64,000 nucleotides of DNA from Caballeronia fortuita (GCF_001544835.2 NZ_FCNX02000004.1:310001-374000), one strand, 5' to 3'; shown: positions 18,136 to 27,141, numbered from the stretch's first letter. A program made the numbers and translations. Notes: generated by a model not told the origin, from the letters alone.

Positions 18136-18500
18136 GCTTTATTTGCGACGGTTCGATCGAGGAACTCGACGGAATAGCGTTCGCTGGTGCGGTGCCGCCG
18201 CCACGAATTATTTACATAATCTTTATGATCGAACTTTTGTGATGTGCGTGCTTAATAAATCATCGGTCCATCCATCCACAAACCAAATACCCCGCATTCA
18301 AACATTTAATTTGTCGATACCGTCCACCTCCGATATTTTGGTCAGATTCGTCGGCCCGCGCGCGATCTCGCCCGGGTTTCTATACTAAAAATTCCACGCC
18401 CCCTCGGGTCGCACACAGCGACAGACCCTTTCGCTGGTGTGTTCCCGTAATGCCGACGCTGAACCACCACAACGCCGTGAACCCTAACGGAGACTTTCGT
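18136..18500. other. AT-rich intergenic stretch before the bicupin gene
   Basis: This ~365 bp stretch is clearly less GC-rich than its surroundings, especially 18205-18330, with runs such as TTATTTACATAATC and CTTAATAAATCATC. No convincing gene is seen; an 81-codon frame on the plus strand has no family resemblance or ribosome-binding site. The region probably holds the promoter of the bicupin gene at 18501, whose ribosome-binding site GGAG is at 18489-18492. The base composition could also reflect a small insertion or a scar from rearrangement. Confidence 0.4.
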
Positions 18501-19337
18501 ATGTCAAGCAACACGTACTACGCGCCGCACGGTGGTCATCCACCGCAGACCGAGCTGTTGACCGATCGCGCGATGTTCACTGAAGCGTATGCCGTCATCC
18601 CCAAGGGCGTGATGCGCGATATCGTCACCAGTCATCTGCCGTTCTGGGACAAGACGCGTCTGTGGGTGCTGGCACGTCCGCTCTCCGGCTTCGCCGAAAC
18701 GTTCTCGCAATACATCATGGAAGTGGCGCCCGGCGGCGGCAGCGAAAACCCCGAACAGGATCCGAACGCAGAAGGCGTGCTGTTCGTCGTCGAAGGCGAA
18801 ATCGAAGTTACGCTGCAAGGCACGCTGCACGTCCTGAAGACAGGCGGCTACGCTTTCATTCCGCCCGGCACGAACTGGCAGTTGCGCAATCGTCATAAGG
18901 ATACGGCGCGTTTTCACTGGGTCCGCAAACACTATGAAGCCGTGGACGGCGTGCCGCTTCCGGAAGCTTTCGTCACGAACGAGCAGGATATCGAGCCGAT
19001 TCCGATGCCCGGCACCGAAGGCCGCTGGGTAACGACGCGCTTCGTCGATACCAGCGACATGCGTCACGACATGCACGTCAACATCGTCACGTTTCAGCCC
19101 GGCGGCGTAATTCCTTTCGCGGAAACGCACGTGATGGAACACGGCCTGTACGTGCTGGAAGGCAAGGCGGTGTATCGGCTGAATCAGGACTGGGTCGAAG
19201 TCGAAGCAGGCGATTTCATGTGGCTGCGCGCGTTCTGCCCGCAAGCGTGTTACGCCGGCGGACCGAGCCGCTTCCGCTATCTGCTGTACAAGGACGTCAA
19301 TCGTCACATGAAGCTGACGCTCAACGCACCGCGCTGA
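18501..19337 (+). CDS. (S)-ureidoglycine aminohydrolase-like bicupin
   Basis: This 278-residue protein has two cupin domains (about 60-140 and 190-265) and matches the (S)-ureidoglycine aminohydrolase family, which releases ammonia from ureidoglycine in allantoin breakdown. The C-terminal cupin carries the Mn-binding set Glu-His-His in FAETHVMEHGLYVLEG and a Gln in CPQACYA. The start at 18501 follows GGAG by 8 bp; an upstream in-frame ATG lacks a site. The nearest neighbours do not include allantoinase or allantoate genes, so it would work with a pathway encoded elsewhere. The amidohydrolase at 19428 is convergent. Confidence 0.83.
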   Translation: MSSNTYYAPHGGHPPQTELLTDRAMFTEAYAVIPKGVMRDIVTSHLPFWDKTRLWVLARPLSGFAETFSQYIMEVAPGGGSENPEQDPNAEGVLFVVEGEIEVTLQGTLHVLKTGGYAFIPPGTNWQLRNRHKDTARFHWVRKHYEAVDGVPLPEAFVTNEQDIEPIPMPGTEGRWVTTRFVDTSDMRHDMHVNIVTFQPGGVIPFAETHVMEHGLYVLEGKAVYRLNQDWVEVEAGDFMWLRAFCPQACYAGGPSRFRYLLYKDVNRHMKLTLNAPR

Positions 19338-19427
19338 GCATAGGCTATTCGAGCGGCTGCGCGTCCCTGACGTCGCCGCCGCATCGAGCAGATGACGTCG
19401 TGACGACGCAGCCGTGTTCAAACTCGT

Positions 19428-20627
19428 TCATGCCACGAGCGCTCCATCACGCGCGACAATGCGTCCATTAGCCACGACGAGCTTGCGCACTGGCCGCGCG
19501 ACCACCGCTTGCGCGACGTTATCTGCTTCGACCAGCACGAGATCTGCACGCGCGCCCGCCCGCAAGCCATAGTCCGCAAAGCCGCAGCCGCGCGCGGCGG
19601 CATCGCTCACGCAATCGAACGCGATCATCAGATCGTCATCGCGCCGCAAGTCGTAACGCATGCCGATCAGCATCGCGCGTTCGAGCATGTCGGGCTTGCC
19701 ATACGGCGACCAGGTATCGCGAATGCCGTCGTTGCCGCCGAACAGCGTAATGCCCCTCTCGCGGCACAGTTTGAGCGGCGGAACCGTGCACGAAGGCGGC
19801 GCGCTCGTGAGCAGCGCCACGCGCAGACGAGCGATGCGATCGAGCAGCGCATCGCGCTCGCGCTCAGGCAACGCGCCCAGACAAAACCCGTGACTCACGA
19901 CGACCCTGCCCTGCATGCCCGTCGCCTCGACGCGATCGAGCAGCAGCTTAAGCGTGAACGCGCCGATCTCGCCGGGTTCGTGCAGATGAATATCGATCGG
20001 CTTGTCATGACGTTGCGCGAGCGCGAAGGTCGCATTCAGTGACGCGACAGGATCGCCGTCGATCAACGCGGGATCGAGCGCGCCGATCACGTCGGCGCCT
20101 TGCGCGAGCGCGTCGTCGAGCAGTTCGACCGTGCCCGGACGGATCAGCATGCCCGACTGCGGAAACGCGACGATCTGCATGTCGAGCATCTCGCGCATCG
20201 TGTGCCGCGTGGCGAGTACGCCTTCGAGATGGCGCAGTCCGGCATCGCTGTCGATATCGACGTGCGTGCGCAACCGCGTCGTGCCCGCCTGCACGAATGC
20301 GCGCGACAGCGCGAGCGATTGCGCGGCAGCATCGTGCCCGGAGGTCTTGCGCCATTCGCGTTCGTTGCCGATGCGATCGGTGAGCAGCGGACCTACTTCA
20401 TTGCGATACCACGCGCGGCCCCAGTTGCTCTTGTCGACATGCGTGTGCCCTTCGACGAAGCCCGGCAACAGCAGTGCGCCGCCGCCGTCTTCGACAGGTG
20501 CATCGCGTGGCGCGTCAACGTGCGCGCCCAGCGCTTCGATACGGCCATCGACGATGGATACTGACACGCGCTGGCCATCGGTCAGTCGCACATTCGAAAG
20601 GTAGAGAGAACGATTCATGTTGTTCAT
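19428..20627 (-). CDS. Amidohydrolase, cytosine deaminase-like
   Basis: This ~399-residue metal-dependent amidohydrolase has a small N-terminal beta-sandwich part, the first ligand pair in GFVEGHTHVDKS, a third His in PIDIHLHEPGE, a fourth in VVSHGFCLG and the catalytic Asp in FGGNDGIRDTWSP. The closest pattern is bacterial cytosine deaminase (CodA) and related N-acyl or isoguanine deaminases. The C-terminal LVLVEADN and VVANGRIV segments complete the sandwich. Starts at 20627 or 20618 are possible. It is divergent from a LysR gene, the probable regulator. Proximity to ureidoglycine aminohydrolase fits nitrogen recovery from purines or pyrimidines (inference). Confidence 0.78.
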   Translation of the reverse strand: MNNMNRSLYLSNVRLTDGQRVSVSIVDGRIEALGAHVDAPRDAPVEDGGGALLLPGFVEGHTHVDKSNWGRAWYRNEVGPLLTDRIGNEREWRKTSGHDAAAQSLALSRAFVQAGTTRLRTHVDIDSDAGLRHLEGVLATRHTMREMLDMQIVAFPQSGMLIRPGTVELLDDALAQGADVIGALDPALIDGDPVASLNATFALAQRHDKPIDIHLHEPGEIGAFTLKLLLDRVEATGMQGRVVVSHGFCLGALPERERDALLDRIARLRVALLTSAPPSCTVPPLKLCRERGITLFGGNDGIRDTWSPYGKPDMLERAMLIGMRYDLRRDDDLMIAFDCVSDAAARGCGFADYGLRAGARADLVLVEADNVAQAVVARPVRKLVVANGRIVARDGALVA

Positions 20628-20907
20628 GCCGATTCGGGCGGCAGTGTCTGTACGTGCGCGCAACATGCGTTGCGAGGCGCTGATTGCAATGGCGCGAACG
20701 CCTGGCGATAGATGTTACGCGCGTTTCTCGCCGATGCATCGAGCGAGATGAGCGAGTTTCATCGGCGTGAACCGATGTTAGCCATCCGCCCGCACATAAG
20801 AAAATTAAATGTGGAAATGGGCGCCAGTTGAAAGCCAGATACCGCGATTGCCAGCGCCCTCCCCGCATGATAGAAGTCGATGTCCCTTCTGAACATCATC
20901 CGGGTCG
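20628..20907. promoter_or_regulatory. Divergent promoter region with inverted repeat CATCGG-N6-CCGATG
   Basis: This 280 bp region lies between the amidohydrolase and the LysR gene at 20908. A perfect 6 bp inverted repeat with a 6 bp spacer, CATCGGCGTGAACCGATG, lies at 20760-20777. A short AT-rich tract (AAGAAAATTAAATG) follows at about 20799-20812 and may contain promoter elements. The arrangement is usual for a LysR operator in a divergent unit; no experimental support is implied. Confidence 0.4.
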
Positions 20908-21789
20908 ATGAAAAAACTTCCTCAAGCACGCACGCCTTTGTTCGACCTCGACCTGCTCAAGGCCATCATAATGGTGGCCGATTGCGGCACCTTCACCGCC
21001 GCATCGGCACGGCTGCATTCGACGCAATCGACCATCAGCCAGAAGGTTCGCCGCCTGGAGGATATGGCGGGACACAGGCTGCTCGAACGCGGCAGCCGCG
21101 ACGTCCGCCCGACCGACGCCGGCGAAACCCTGCTCGCCTACGCACGCAGGATGCTCGCGCTGAACGACGAAATGATCGAGGCGTTATCGGGCGCGAACGT
21201 CGGCTTGACGGTGCGGCTCGGCGTGCCGGAAGACTTCGTCGGCGGGCAGACGACGCATATGCTCGCGGCATTCAACCGCAAGCATCCTCAGGTGAAGCTG
21301 GAAGTAACGAGCGGATTGAGCCGCGATCTGAGCAACAGCTACGATCGCGGCGATCTCGACTTGATCCTCGTGAAGCAGCGCCGCAACAGCCGCGAGGCCG
21401 TCGCGACCTGGCCCGAACAATTGCGATGGATCGACAGCGCGAAGAACCCATCGATTCAACTCGATCCGATTCCGCTCGTCGCCTTTCCGCCGCGCGGGCT
21501 GTATCGCGACGACATGACCAACGCAATCGAAAGCATCGGAAGACGCTGGCGGCTCAGCTTCATCAGTTCGAGTCTGAGCGGCATTCAGGCGGCGGTCGCG
21601 GACGGTCTGGGCATTAGCCTGATTCCGGCGCGCGCCGTTTTGCCGGAGCACGTCTTGCTGACGACGAAAAGCGGGATGCCCGCGATCGAGACGATGGATA
21701 TCGCGCTGCTGCATCGCCCCACTGCCGATGCCGTCGTGAAGGAACTCGCGCGCGCGTTGTCGCGAATGTTCGGACCGCAGCGGCGTTAG
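20908..21789 (+). CDS. LysR-family regulator next to the amidohydrolase
   Basis: This 293-residue LysR protein has the helix-turn-helix LLKAIIMVADCGTFTAASAR then LHSTQSTISQKVRRLEDMAG, and an effector domain beginning LTVRLGVPEDFVGGQTT. It resembles regulators often found beside transporters or deaminases in Burkholderiaceae. Divergent orientation with the amidohydrolase suggests direct control of it. No unusual feature is seen; the end GPQRR is followed by a 46 bp gap to the convergent LysR gene at 21836. Confidence 0.8.
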   Translation: MKKLPQARTPLFDLDLLKAIIMVADCGTFTAASARLHSTQSTISQKVRRLEDMAGHRLLERGSRDVRPTDAGETLLAYARRMLALNDEMIEALSGANVGLTVRLGVPEDFVGGQTTHMLAAFNRKHPQVKLEVTSGLSRDLSNSYDRGDLDLILVKQRRNSREAVATWPEQLRWIDSAKNPSIQLDPIPLVAFPPRGLYRDDMTNAIESIGRRWRLSFISSSLSGIQAAVADGLGISLIPARAVLPEHVLLTTKSGMPAIETMDIALLHRPTADAVVKELARALSRMFGPQRR

Positions 21790-21835
21790 CTGCGGTGTAA
21801 AGGGTGTCGGTGAAAACAGGCGGTTAGTTGCGCAG

Positions 21836-22765
21836 TCATCGTATCCATCCTCGCTCGATGAGCGGCACATCCCATGCAGGCTCGGGGCCGAGACGTTCGG
21901 CGAGAAACTCGACCAGCGCCTTGACCTTGAGCCCCTGGCGCTGCGTCGCGGGATAGACGGCGGCGAAGTTCATCGGCGAGAGCGCGTAGTCCGTCAGCAC
22001 CGGCACGAGCGCGCCGTTCAGGAGCGACGCGCTCGCGACCAGCGTCGGCAGACACACCACGCCGCCGCCCGTCAGCGCGTAGTCGTGCAGCAAATGAACG
22101 GAGTTCGAGCGGATGATGCCGGGCAGTTCGATTTCGACGATCTCTTCGCCGCGCGTCATCGTCCATCGATTGCGCGACGGATAGCCCGAATAAAGCGCCG
22201 TCGTATGCGCCAGCAATTCGCGCGGATGCCGCGGCGCGCCATGCTCTTCGATATACGAAGGCGCGGCGCAAAAGAGTCTGCGCACCGTGAAGAGACGCCG
22301 CTCGATCAACGAATCGGAGATGGGCGGAAAGATCTGGAACGAGACATCGAACCCTTCTTCGATCGGATCGACAACGCGGTCATTGACGATCACGTCGAGC
22401 TGAATGCCGGGATAGCGCCGATTGAACTCGGCCAGCGATGCGCCGAAGTGACCCAGCGCGAAACCGGGCAGCATCTGGATGCGAAGCCGCCCAGTAGGCG
22501 TCGCGCGCAACTCGCGCATCTGATCGGTCAGTTCGTTGACCCGTCCCACCACTTCCGCGCAGTCGCGATAGAACGCCTCGCCGACATCGGACAGCCGCAC
22601 GTGCCGCGTGCTGCGATGAAACAGCGGCACGTTGAGAAACTTTTCCAGTTGCTGTATGCGCGTGGTGACGACCGAACTGGCGACGCCGAGTTGCCGCGCC
22701 GCCTCCGCGAAGCTGCTCGTCTCCGCGACCCGCACGAAGGCTTCGATACTGAGAAAACGATCCAT
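21836..22765 (-). CDS. LysR-family regulator downstream of the MFS transporter
   Basis: This 309-residue LysR protein starts MDRFLSIEAFVRVAETSSFA, with the recognition helix region ARQLGVASSVVTTRIQQLEK. It belongs to the large CrgA/AaeR-like branch, with the phrase RLSDVGEAFYRDC and an effector domain starting GRLRIQMLPGFALGHFG. The start is the ATG at 22763-22765; the frame upstream is open but lies within the transporter gene. It is the second gene of a two-gene leftward unit with the MFS gene (44 bp apart), so it may regulate its own transporter. Confidence 0.8.
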   Translation of the reverse strand: MDRFLSIEAFVRVAETSSFAEAARQLGVASSVVTTRIQQLEKFLNVPLFHRSTRHVRLSDVGEAFYRDCAEVVGRVNELTDQMRELRATPTGRLRIQMLPGFALGHFGASLAEFNRRYPGIQLDVIVNDRVVDPIEEGFDVSFQIFPPISDSLIERRLFTVRRLFCAAPSYIEEHGAPRHPRELLAHTTALYSGYPSRNRWTMTRGEEIVEIELPGIIRSNSVHLLHDYALTGGGVVCLPTLVASASLLNGALVPVLTDYALSPMNFAAVYPATQRQGLKVKALVEFLAERLGPEPAWDVPLIERGWIR

Positions 22766-22809
22766 GCTGGTCCCTTTGGCCGTGTCCAGCATGTCAGTGT
22801 AGCCCGCGC

Positions 22810-24084
22810 TTACTCGGGCTGTTCGCTCACCGTCAGATCGACCGATCGTGCATTCCCGCGCGCTCTCGCCGGCGCGGTTTCTTCGAGCAGCAGACTTACG
22901 CCGATACCGAGAATCACCGCGCAAATCGGCAGCCATACGATATTCTGGATTCCGAACTTGGTGGCGACGAATCCGGCGAGCGCGGGCGCCACGCCGCCGC
23001 CAAAGATCTCCCCTGCCCCGACGACAATACCGATCGCCGTCGACACCATGCCGACAGGGGCCGCCTCGGTCGCGACCGGACCTGAGAGCAGCGAAACGAG
23101 GCCGAGCGTGAAGAAAGACGCGACGAACAGCACGATGAACAGAACGAGCGGTTGTGCGCCGACGCCGCGAAAAATGTACAGCATGACCGCAGTTCCCGCG
23201 AAACCGGCGATGCTCGCAAGCCGCCGCCCGATGAGATCGGACAAGCCCGGCAGGCCGAACTGACCGACGAATCCGCCGAACCCGATTGCGGACACCACGA
23301 TGCCCATGCGCTGCGTATCGAGCGAGAGATAGTCGGTGAGATAGAGCGGCAGCATCGCGCCCAGCACGAAGACGCCGGTCATCGCGCAGAAGAGCGCGAT
23401 CATCGCGATGGGAATGTTGCGGCTCTTGAACACGTCGCGCCAGTTGCCTTGCGATGCATGCGCATGCCCACGCGCTTGCGGAACCGTGGACTCCGGTTCG
23501 ATTGCGCGCGGCTCGCGGATCACGAAATACATCAGCAGTCCGAGTATCAGACCGGGAATGGAGACGAGCGCGAAGACCCAGCGCCACGACACGACGTTGA
23601 GCAGTTGCGTGGCGATGATTGGCGAGAGCGCCAGCCCAAACAGCGCGAATCCGCTTTGCTGAAGGCCGAGGTTGAAGCCGCGTCGTTTCGGATGCGAGGC
23701 ATCTGCGGTTGCGGCGAAACTCGTCGGACAGAACGAGCCCTCGGCGACGCCCATCAGCGCGCGCACCGCGAGCAGGCTCGCGAGGCCGCCCGCGACGCCG
23801 GAGAAGCCGGACAGCAGCGAGAACGCGATGATCGCGGGAATCAGCACCTTGCGCCGCCCGATCTTGTCGGAGATGCCGCCCATCAGCGCGGCGAAGACGC
23901 CCCACGAAAGCCCCAGAATGCCGATGCAGTTGCCGACGTCCTGCGCGGTGAGATGCAGGTCTTTCATGATGGCCGGAAAGAGCGGCGCGATCAGCCATCG
24001 ATCGAGGCCGACGAGGCCGAATCCGAGCGCAAGCAGCGTCACGGCTTTCCATTCGTAGGACGTATCCCACCGGTTCGAGGTCAT
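22810..24084 (-). CDS. MFS transporter, ACS/sialate-like type
   Basis: This 424-residue 12-helix major facilitator protein starts MTSNRWDTSYEWKAVTLLAL. It has the family loop GGISDKIGRRKVLIPA after helix 2 and GLSDLIGRRLASIAG after helix 8. The motif GLDRWLIAPLFPAIMKDL in helix 1 resembles anion/aromatic acid symporters. CAGGAGA with a good spacing precedes the ATG at 24082-24084. The substrate is unknown; adjacency to a LysR gene suggests a carboxylate. The 237 bp between this gene and the lipoprotein gene at 24322 holds divergent promoters and nothing else recognised. Confidence 0.8.
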   Translation of the reverse strand: MTSNRWDTSYEWKAVTLLALGFGLVGLDRWLIAPLFPAIMKDLHLTAQDVGNCIGILGLSWGVFAALMGGISDKIGRRKVLIPAIIAFSLLSGFSGVAGGLASLLAVRALMGVAEGSFCPTSFAATADASHPKRRGFNLGLQQSGFALFGLALSPIIATQLLNVVSWRWVFALVSIPGLILGLLMYFVIREPRAIEPESTVPQARGHAHASQGNWRDVFKSRNIPIAMIALFCAMTGVFVLGAMLPLYLTDYLSLDTQRMGIVVSAIGFGGFVGQFGLPGLSDLIGRRLASIAGFAGTAVMLYIFRGVGAQPLVLFIVLFVASFFTLGLVSLLSGPVATEAAPVGMVSTAIGIVVGAGEIFGGGVAPALAGFVATKFGIQNIVWLPICAVILGIGVSLLLEETAPARARGNARSVDLTVSEQPE

Positions 24085-24321
24085 CTCTGTCTCCTGAGTC
24101 AGTATCGTCGCGGCGTCTTGACAGGCGATGCCGTCGACGAAACAGAGGGTGACCGAGACGCGCGCGGAAAAGAACGGCTGAACCGGCGAATACGTCATTT
24201 GCAGAACGCAAACAATGGCGCGGTGACAGCGCGAGCAAGCCTGCAAGGAGGTCCGTCGAGCGCGTTTTGATCGAACTAGGGATACTTCGTATGGACGCCC
24301 CGAATCGAAGGAGGACGCGAC

Positions 24322-24618
24322 ATGAAGCGGCTATCGATGATCCCGGCGCTGGCCATCGCGCTCGCCGGTTGCGCCGCGAGCGGCACGCAAGAGAGCGCGA
24401 CGAACCTGAGCGCCGCGCAATGCCGCGATCTCACGGCGCTCAGGAATCACGCGCCGTTGACGCGCGAGCGCAATCTGAGCGAACTGGCGGCGCTGGAACG
24501 GGCGGGCTATGACCCGTCGAAGTTTTACGACCCGTACTATCCGGACGATCTCCACGCCGCGCAGCGTCAGGTCGATCGATGGTATCGGGCGGAGTGCGCG
24601 CAGGCGCAGGTGGATTGA
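24322..24618 (+). CDS. Small lipoprotein of unknown function
   Basis: This 98-residue protein has a classical lipoprotein signal, MKRLSMIPALAIALAGCAAS, with the lipobox LAGC placing the lipidated cysteine at residue 17. The mature part is short, charged and rich in Arg, Tyr and Asp (YDPSKFYDPYYPDDLHAAQR), with a second cysteine near the C-terminus. I recognise no family beyond small proteobacterial envelope lipoproteins. GAAGGAGG lies upstream of the ATG at 24322, a strong site. It is 51 bp before the FKBP gene and may be cotranscribed. Confidence 0.72.
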   Translation: MKRLSMIPALAIALAGCAASGTQESATNLSAAQCRDLTALRNHAPLTRERNLSELAALERAGYDPSKFYDPYYPDDLHAAQRQVDRWYRAECAQAQVD

Positions 24619-24669
24619 GGCGCCAGGCCTGCCGATATAATGCCCTTTCCGCTCAACGAGGTTTATCGC

Positions 24670-25068
24670 ATGAAATCAGTCATCGCATTGCTTGCCGCAT
24701 CCGCTATCGCATCGACCGCATTTGCCGCCAATCCCACCGAAAAACTGCCTTCGGGCGCGGTCGTCGAACAGCTCAAACAAGGCACCGGCGCGCAGCCGTC
24801 CGCCGACGACACCGTGAGCGTCAACTATCGCGGCACCCTCGCCGACGGCACCGAATTCGATAGTTCGAGCAAGCACGGCGGCCCCGCGACCTTCCCGCTC
24901 AATCGCGTGATTCCGTGCTGGACCGAAGGCGTGCAGAAGATCAAGGTCGGCGGCAAGGCGAAACTGACGTGCCCCGCCGCAACCGCTTACGGCAGCCGCG
25001 GCGTCGGCGCGATTCCGCCGAACAGCGACCTGACGTTCGAAGTGGAACTTCTCGGCGTCAAGAAGTAA
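24670..25068 (+). CDS. Periplasmic FKBP-type peptidyl-prolyl cis-trans isomerase
   Basis: This 132-residue protein has a Sec signal peptide (MKSVIALLAASAIASTAFA, cleavage after AFA) and one FKBP domain. The domain shows VSVNYRGTLADGTEFDSS, the WTEGVQKIKVGGKAKLTCP segment and the C-terminal AIPPNSDLTFEVELLGVK. The active-site aromatic and Asp residues (Y, F, D in YRG/FDSS; W in CWTEG) are kept. Two cysteines, in IPCWT and LTCP, could form a disulfide. It probably helps folding of exported proteins. The ATG at 24670 begins the signal peptide; an upstream in-frame ATG would only add charged residues. Confidence 0.86.
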   Translation: MKSVIALLAASAIASTAFAANPTEKLPSGAVVEQLKQGTGAQPSADDTVSVNYRGTLADGTEFDSSSKHGGPATFPLNRVIPCWTEGVQKIKVGGKAKLTCPAATAYGSRGVGAIPPNSDLTFEVELLGVKK

Positions 25069-25106
25069 TCGAACTACCTTCAGTCGGGCACATCGACGCG
25101 TCCGGT

Positions 25107-25823
25107 TCAGTCGCCGCCCTCTTCGCGCAGTTGCGCGAGCGAAGCGCGCTGCTTGCCGTTCGCGTCGAAGTTATCGTCGGCGAGCCAGCGTTCGAATGCA
25201 CGGCGCACGCGCGGCCAGTCGCGATCGATGATCGCATACCACGCCGTATCGCGATTGCGTCCCTTGTAGACGATCGCCTGCCTGAATATGCCTTCGAATT
25301 CGAAGCCGAGCCGCAGCGCGGTCTTGCGCGACGGCGCATTCAGGCTGTCGCACTTCCATTCATAGCGCCGGTAGCCCAGGTCGTCGAACACATGGCGCAT
25401 CAGCAGATATTGCGCTTCCGTCGAAATGCGCGTCCGCTTGAGCAAGGGCGAGAACGTCACGCTGCCCATTTCGATGACGCCATGCACTGGCTCGATGCGC
25501 ATCAGCGCGAGCGTGCCGACCGCCTTGCCGCTCGCCGAATCGATGACCGTGTAGTGCAGCGGATCGTTCGACACCGCGGCCTTCGCCAGATAGTCTCGAA
25601 ACGCGTCGAAGTCCGTGAACGGCCCGACGAAGAGATAGGTCCAGTCGCTGCCATCGGGCGCTTGACCGTAGGCTTCGAAGAGATCGGCCGCGTGGCGCTC
25701 CACGTCGAGCGGCTCGATACGGCAATGCGCCCCGTCGATTTCGATACGCGCCGGACGCTCGCGCGGCGTCCAGTCCATCACCGGTTCGCCGATGGGCTGC
25801 TGATACTCGTTGGTTCTCGTCAT
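25107..25823 (-). CDS. GNAT acetyltransferase, RimJ/RimL-like
   Basis: This 238-residue protein has a single acetyltransferase domain of the RimL type (Acetyltransf_3). The phrase GVIEMGSVTFSPLLKRTRIS carries the acetyl-CoA-facing beta strand. It is followed by EAQYLLMRHVFDDLGYRRYE, WKCDSLNAPSRKTALRLGF and EGIFRQAIVYKGRNRDTAWY, the usual order. It may acetylate small amines, amino acids or protein N-termini; the substrate is not evident. The chosen ATG is at 25821-25823, since upstream in-frame codons fall in the short gap before the RlpA gene. It is convergent with the FKBP gene. Confidence 0.8.
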   Translation of the reverse strand: MTRTNEYQQPIGEPVMDWTPRERPARIEIDGAHCRIEPLDVERHAADLFEAYGQAPDGSDWTYLFVGPFTDFDAFRDYLAKAAVSNDPLHYTVIDSASGKAVGTLALMRIEPVHGVIEMGSVTFSPLLKRTRISTEAQYLLMRHVFDDLGYRRYEWKCDSLNAPSRKTALRLGFEFEGIFRQAIVYKGRNRDTAWYAIIDRDWPRVRRAFERWLADDNFDANGKQRASLAQLREEGGD

Positions 25824-25916
25824 GCGTGAAGCCGCTCCGGTTGCGTGAAGGGGAATCCGCAGTCTAAAAGCTCGGCCATCGAAAATCGAGCGATTCTGCA
25901 AATCACGCACGCGGGT

Positions 25917-26393
25917 TCAGCGCGCGGCGGTGTCGGATTTCATCGCGCTGTCGGGCGGCGGCACGCCGATCGGCTTCACTTCGACGGGCGCGGTGCCGTC
26001 CTTCCTGATGCCGAGCTTGTCCGCCGTTTTCGGCGATACATCGACGATCCGATCCTTCACGTAGGGACCGCGATCCCTGATCTCCACCACTTCGCTGTGA
26101 CCGTTGTCGAGGTTCGTGACGCGCGCCTTGGTGCCAAGCGGAAGCGTCTTGCTCGCGGCCGCGTTCGATTGCGGATTCATGTGCGTGCCGTCGGCCATTT
26201 TCTTCTTATAGAACTTGCGGCCATAGTACGAAGCCTCGCCTTTGCGCGGCTTGCCCGAACGGTCGATCCCGCTCTCGTGCGTCGTCTTCGTCTTCACATG
26301 CCGATGATGCGCCGACCCGCTCTTCTGCGATGGATAAGCCGTGCTCAGACAGCACGACAGGATCACGCATACGAATGTCCGAAGCTGCTTCAT
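25917..26393 (-). CDS. RlpA-like septal-ring protein (double-psi beta-barrel)
   Basis: This 158-residue protein has an N-terminal export signal (MKQLRTFVCVILSCCLSTAY) and an RlpA-type double-psi beta-barrel. The domain shows KGEASYYGRKFYKKKMADGT, AAASKTLPLGTKARVTNLDN and the catalytic-type EIRDRGPYVKDRIVDVSP with the conserved Asp. RlpA proteins bind or cleave denuded glycan strands at the septum. There is no C-terminal SPOR domain, so it is a short form. The start at 26393 has AGGAGA upstream; a longer reading lacks a site. It is divergent from the SYLF gene. Confidence 0.84.
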   Translation of the reverse strand: MKQLRTFVCVILSCCLSTAYPSQKSGSAHHRHVKTKTTHESGIDRSGKPRKGEASYYGRKFYKKKMADGTHMNPQSNAAASKTLPLGTKARVTNLDNGHSEVVEIRDRGPYVKDRIVDVSPKTADKLGIRKDGTAPVEVKPIGVPPPDSAMKSDTAAR

Positions 26394-26531
26394 CTCCGAG
26401 TCTCCTGAACTCGATGTCATCGCAGTAGCAGGGTTCGGACCATTTCCCTCTGTTCAATGCCTGCGCGCACACACGCCGCATGACTGCTTGTATAGTGCGA
26501 AAGCCTACGAACTGTTGATCAGGGGAAGCGG

Positions 26532-27125
26532 ATGAATCAGAAGAACAAAAGGCGTCTCTTGCTGGCCGGCGGCATTGCAGCGGCGGCGCTGTGCGTGAGC
26601 GGATGCACCGCCACGGGTCCATCGGCGGGAGAAACGGCAGCGGGCACGGCCGATCGCGATCGCGCCATCGACGCCGCCGTCGATGCCACGCTGCAACGCC
26701 TCTATGTCTCCGTGAGCGGCTCGCGCGAGCTCGTCAACAAGGCGCGCGGCGTGCTCGTCTTTCCTCGCGTGATCGCGGCGGGCTTCTGGCTCGGCGCGCA
26801 ATACGGCGAAGGCGCATTGCGTGTCGATGGCCGCACCGACGGTTACTACAGCACGGCGGGCGGTTCCTTCGGCTTGCAGATCGGCGCGCAGTCGAAGGCG
26901 CTCATCTATGTGTTCCTGACCGACGACGCCCTCGCGCTGTTTCGCCAGCGCGACGGCTGGGCCGTCGGAACCGATGCGACCGTCGCCGTGGCGAAGCTCG
27001 GCGCCAACGGCCAGCTCGATACGACCACGGCGTTGAATCCGGTCGAGGTCTTTGTGCTGACGAATGCGGGTCTCATGGCGGGCGTGTCGCTCGAAGGCAC
27101 AAAGGTGAGCAGGCTCGGTTCGTAA
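26532..27125 (+). CDS. SYLF (DUF500)-domain lipoprotein, BPSL1445-like
   Basis: This 197-residue protein has a lipoprotein signal ending LCVSGC near residue 25 and a SYLF/Ysc84 domain. Conserved phrases are ELVNKARGVLVFPRVIAAGF, GALRVDGRTDGYYSTAGGSF, GLQIGAQSKALIYVFLTDDA and the C-terminal GLMAGVSLEGTKVSRL. The Burkholderia pseudomallei homologue BPSL1445 is an outer-membrane-associated lipid-binding protein. GGGGAAGCGG lies before the ATG. It is a single gene, divergent from rlpA-like and convergent with the LysR gene at 27142. Confidence 0.87.
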   Translation: MNQKNKRRLLLAGGIAAAALCVSGCTATGPSAGETAAGTADRDRAIDAAVDATLQRLYVSVSGSRELVNKARGVLVFPRVIAAGFWLGAQYGEGALRVDGRTDGYYSTAGGSFGLQIGAQSKALIYVFLTDDALALFRQRDGWAVGTDATVAVAKLGANGQLDTTTALNPVEVFVLTNAGLMAGVSLEGTKVSRLGS

Positions 27126-27141
27126 TCGTTCGGATTCCGGA

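Noticed and set aside
18143..18388. 81-codon ORF in the AT-rich intergenic stretch
   Set aside because: No ribosome-binding site, no family resemblance and atypical composition; more likely promoter or scar DNA.
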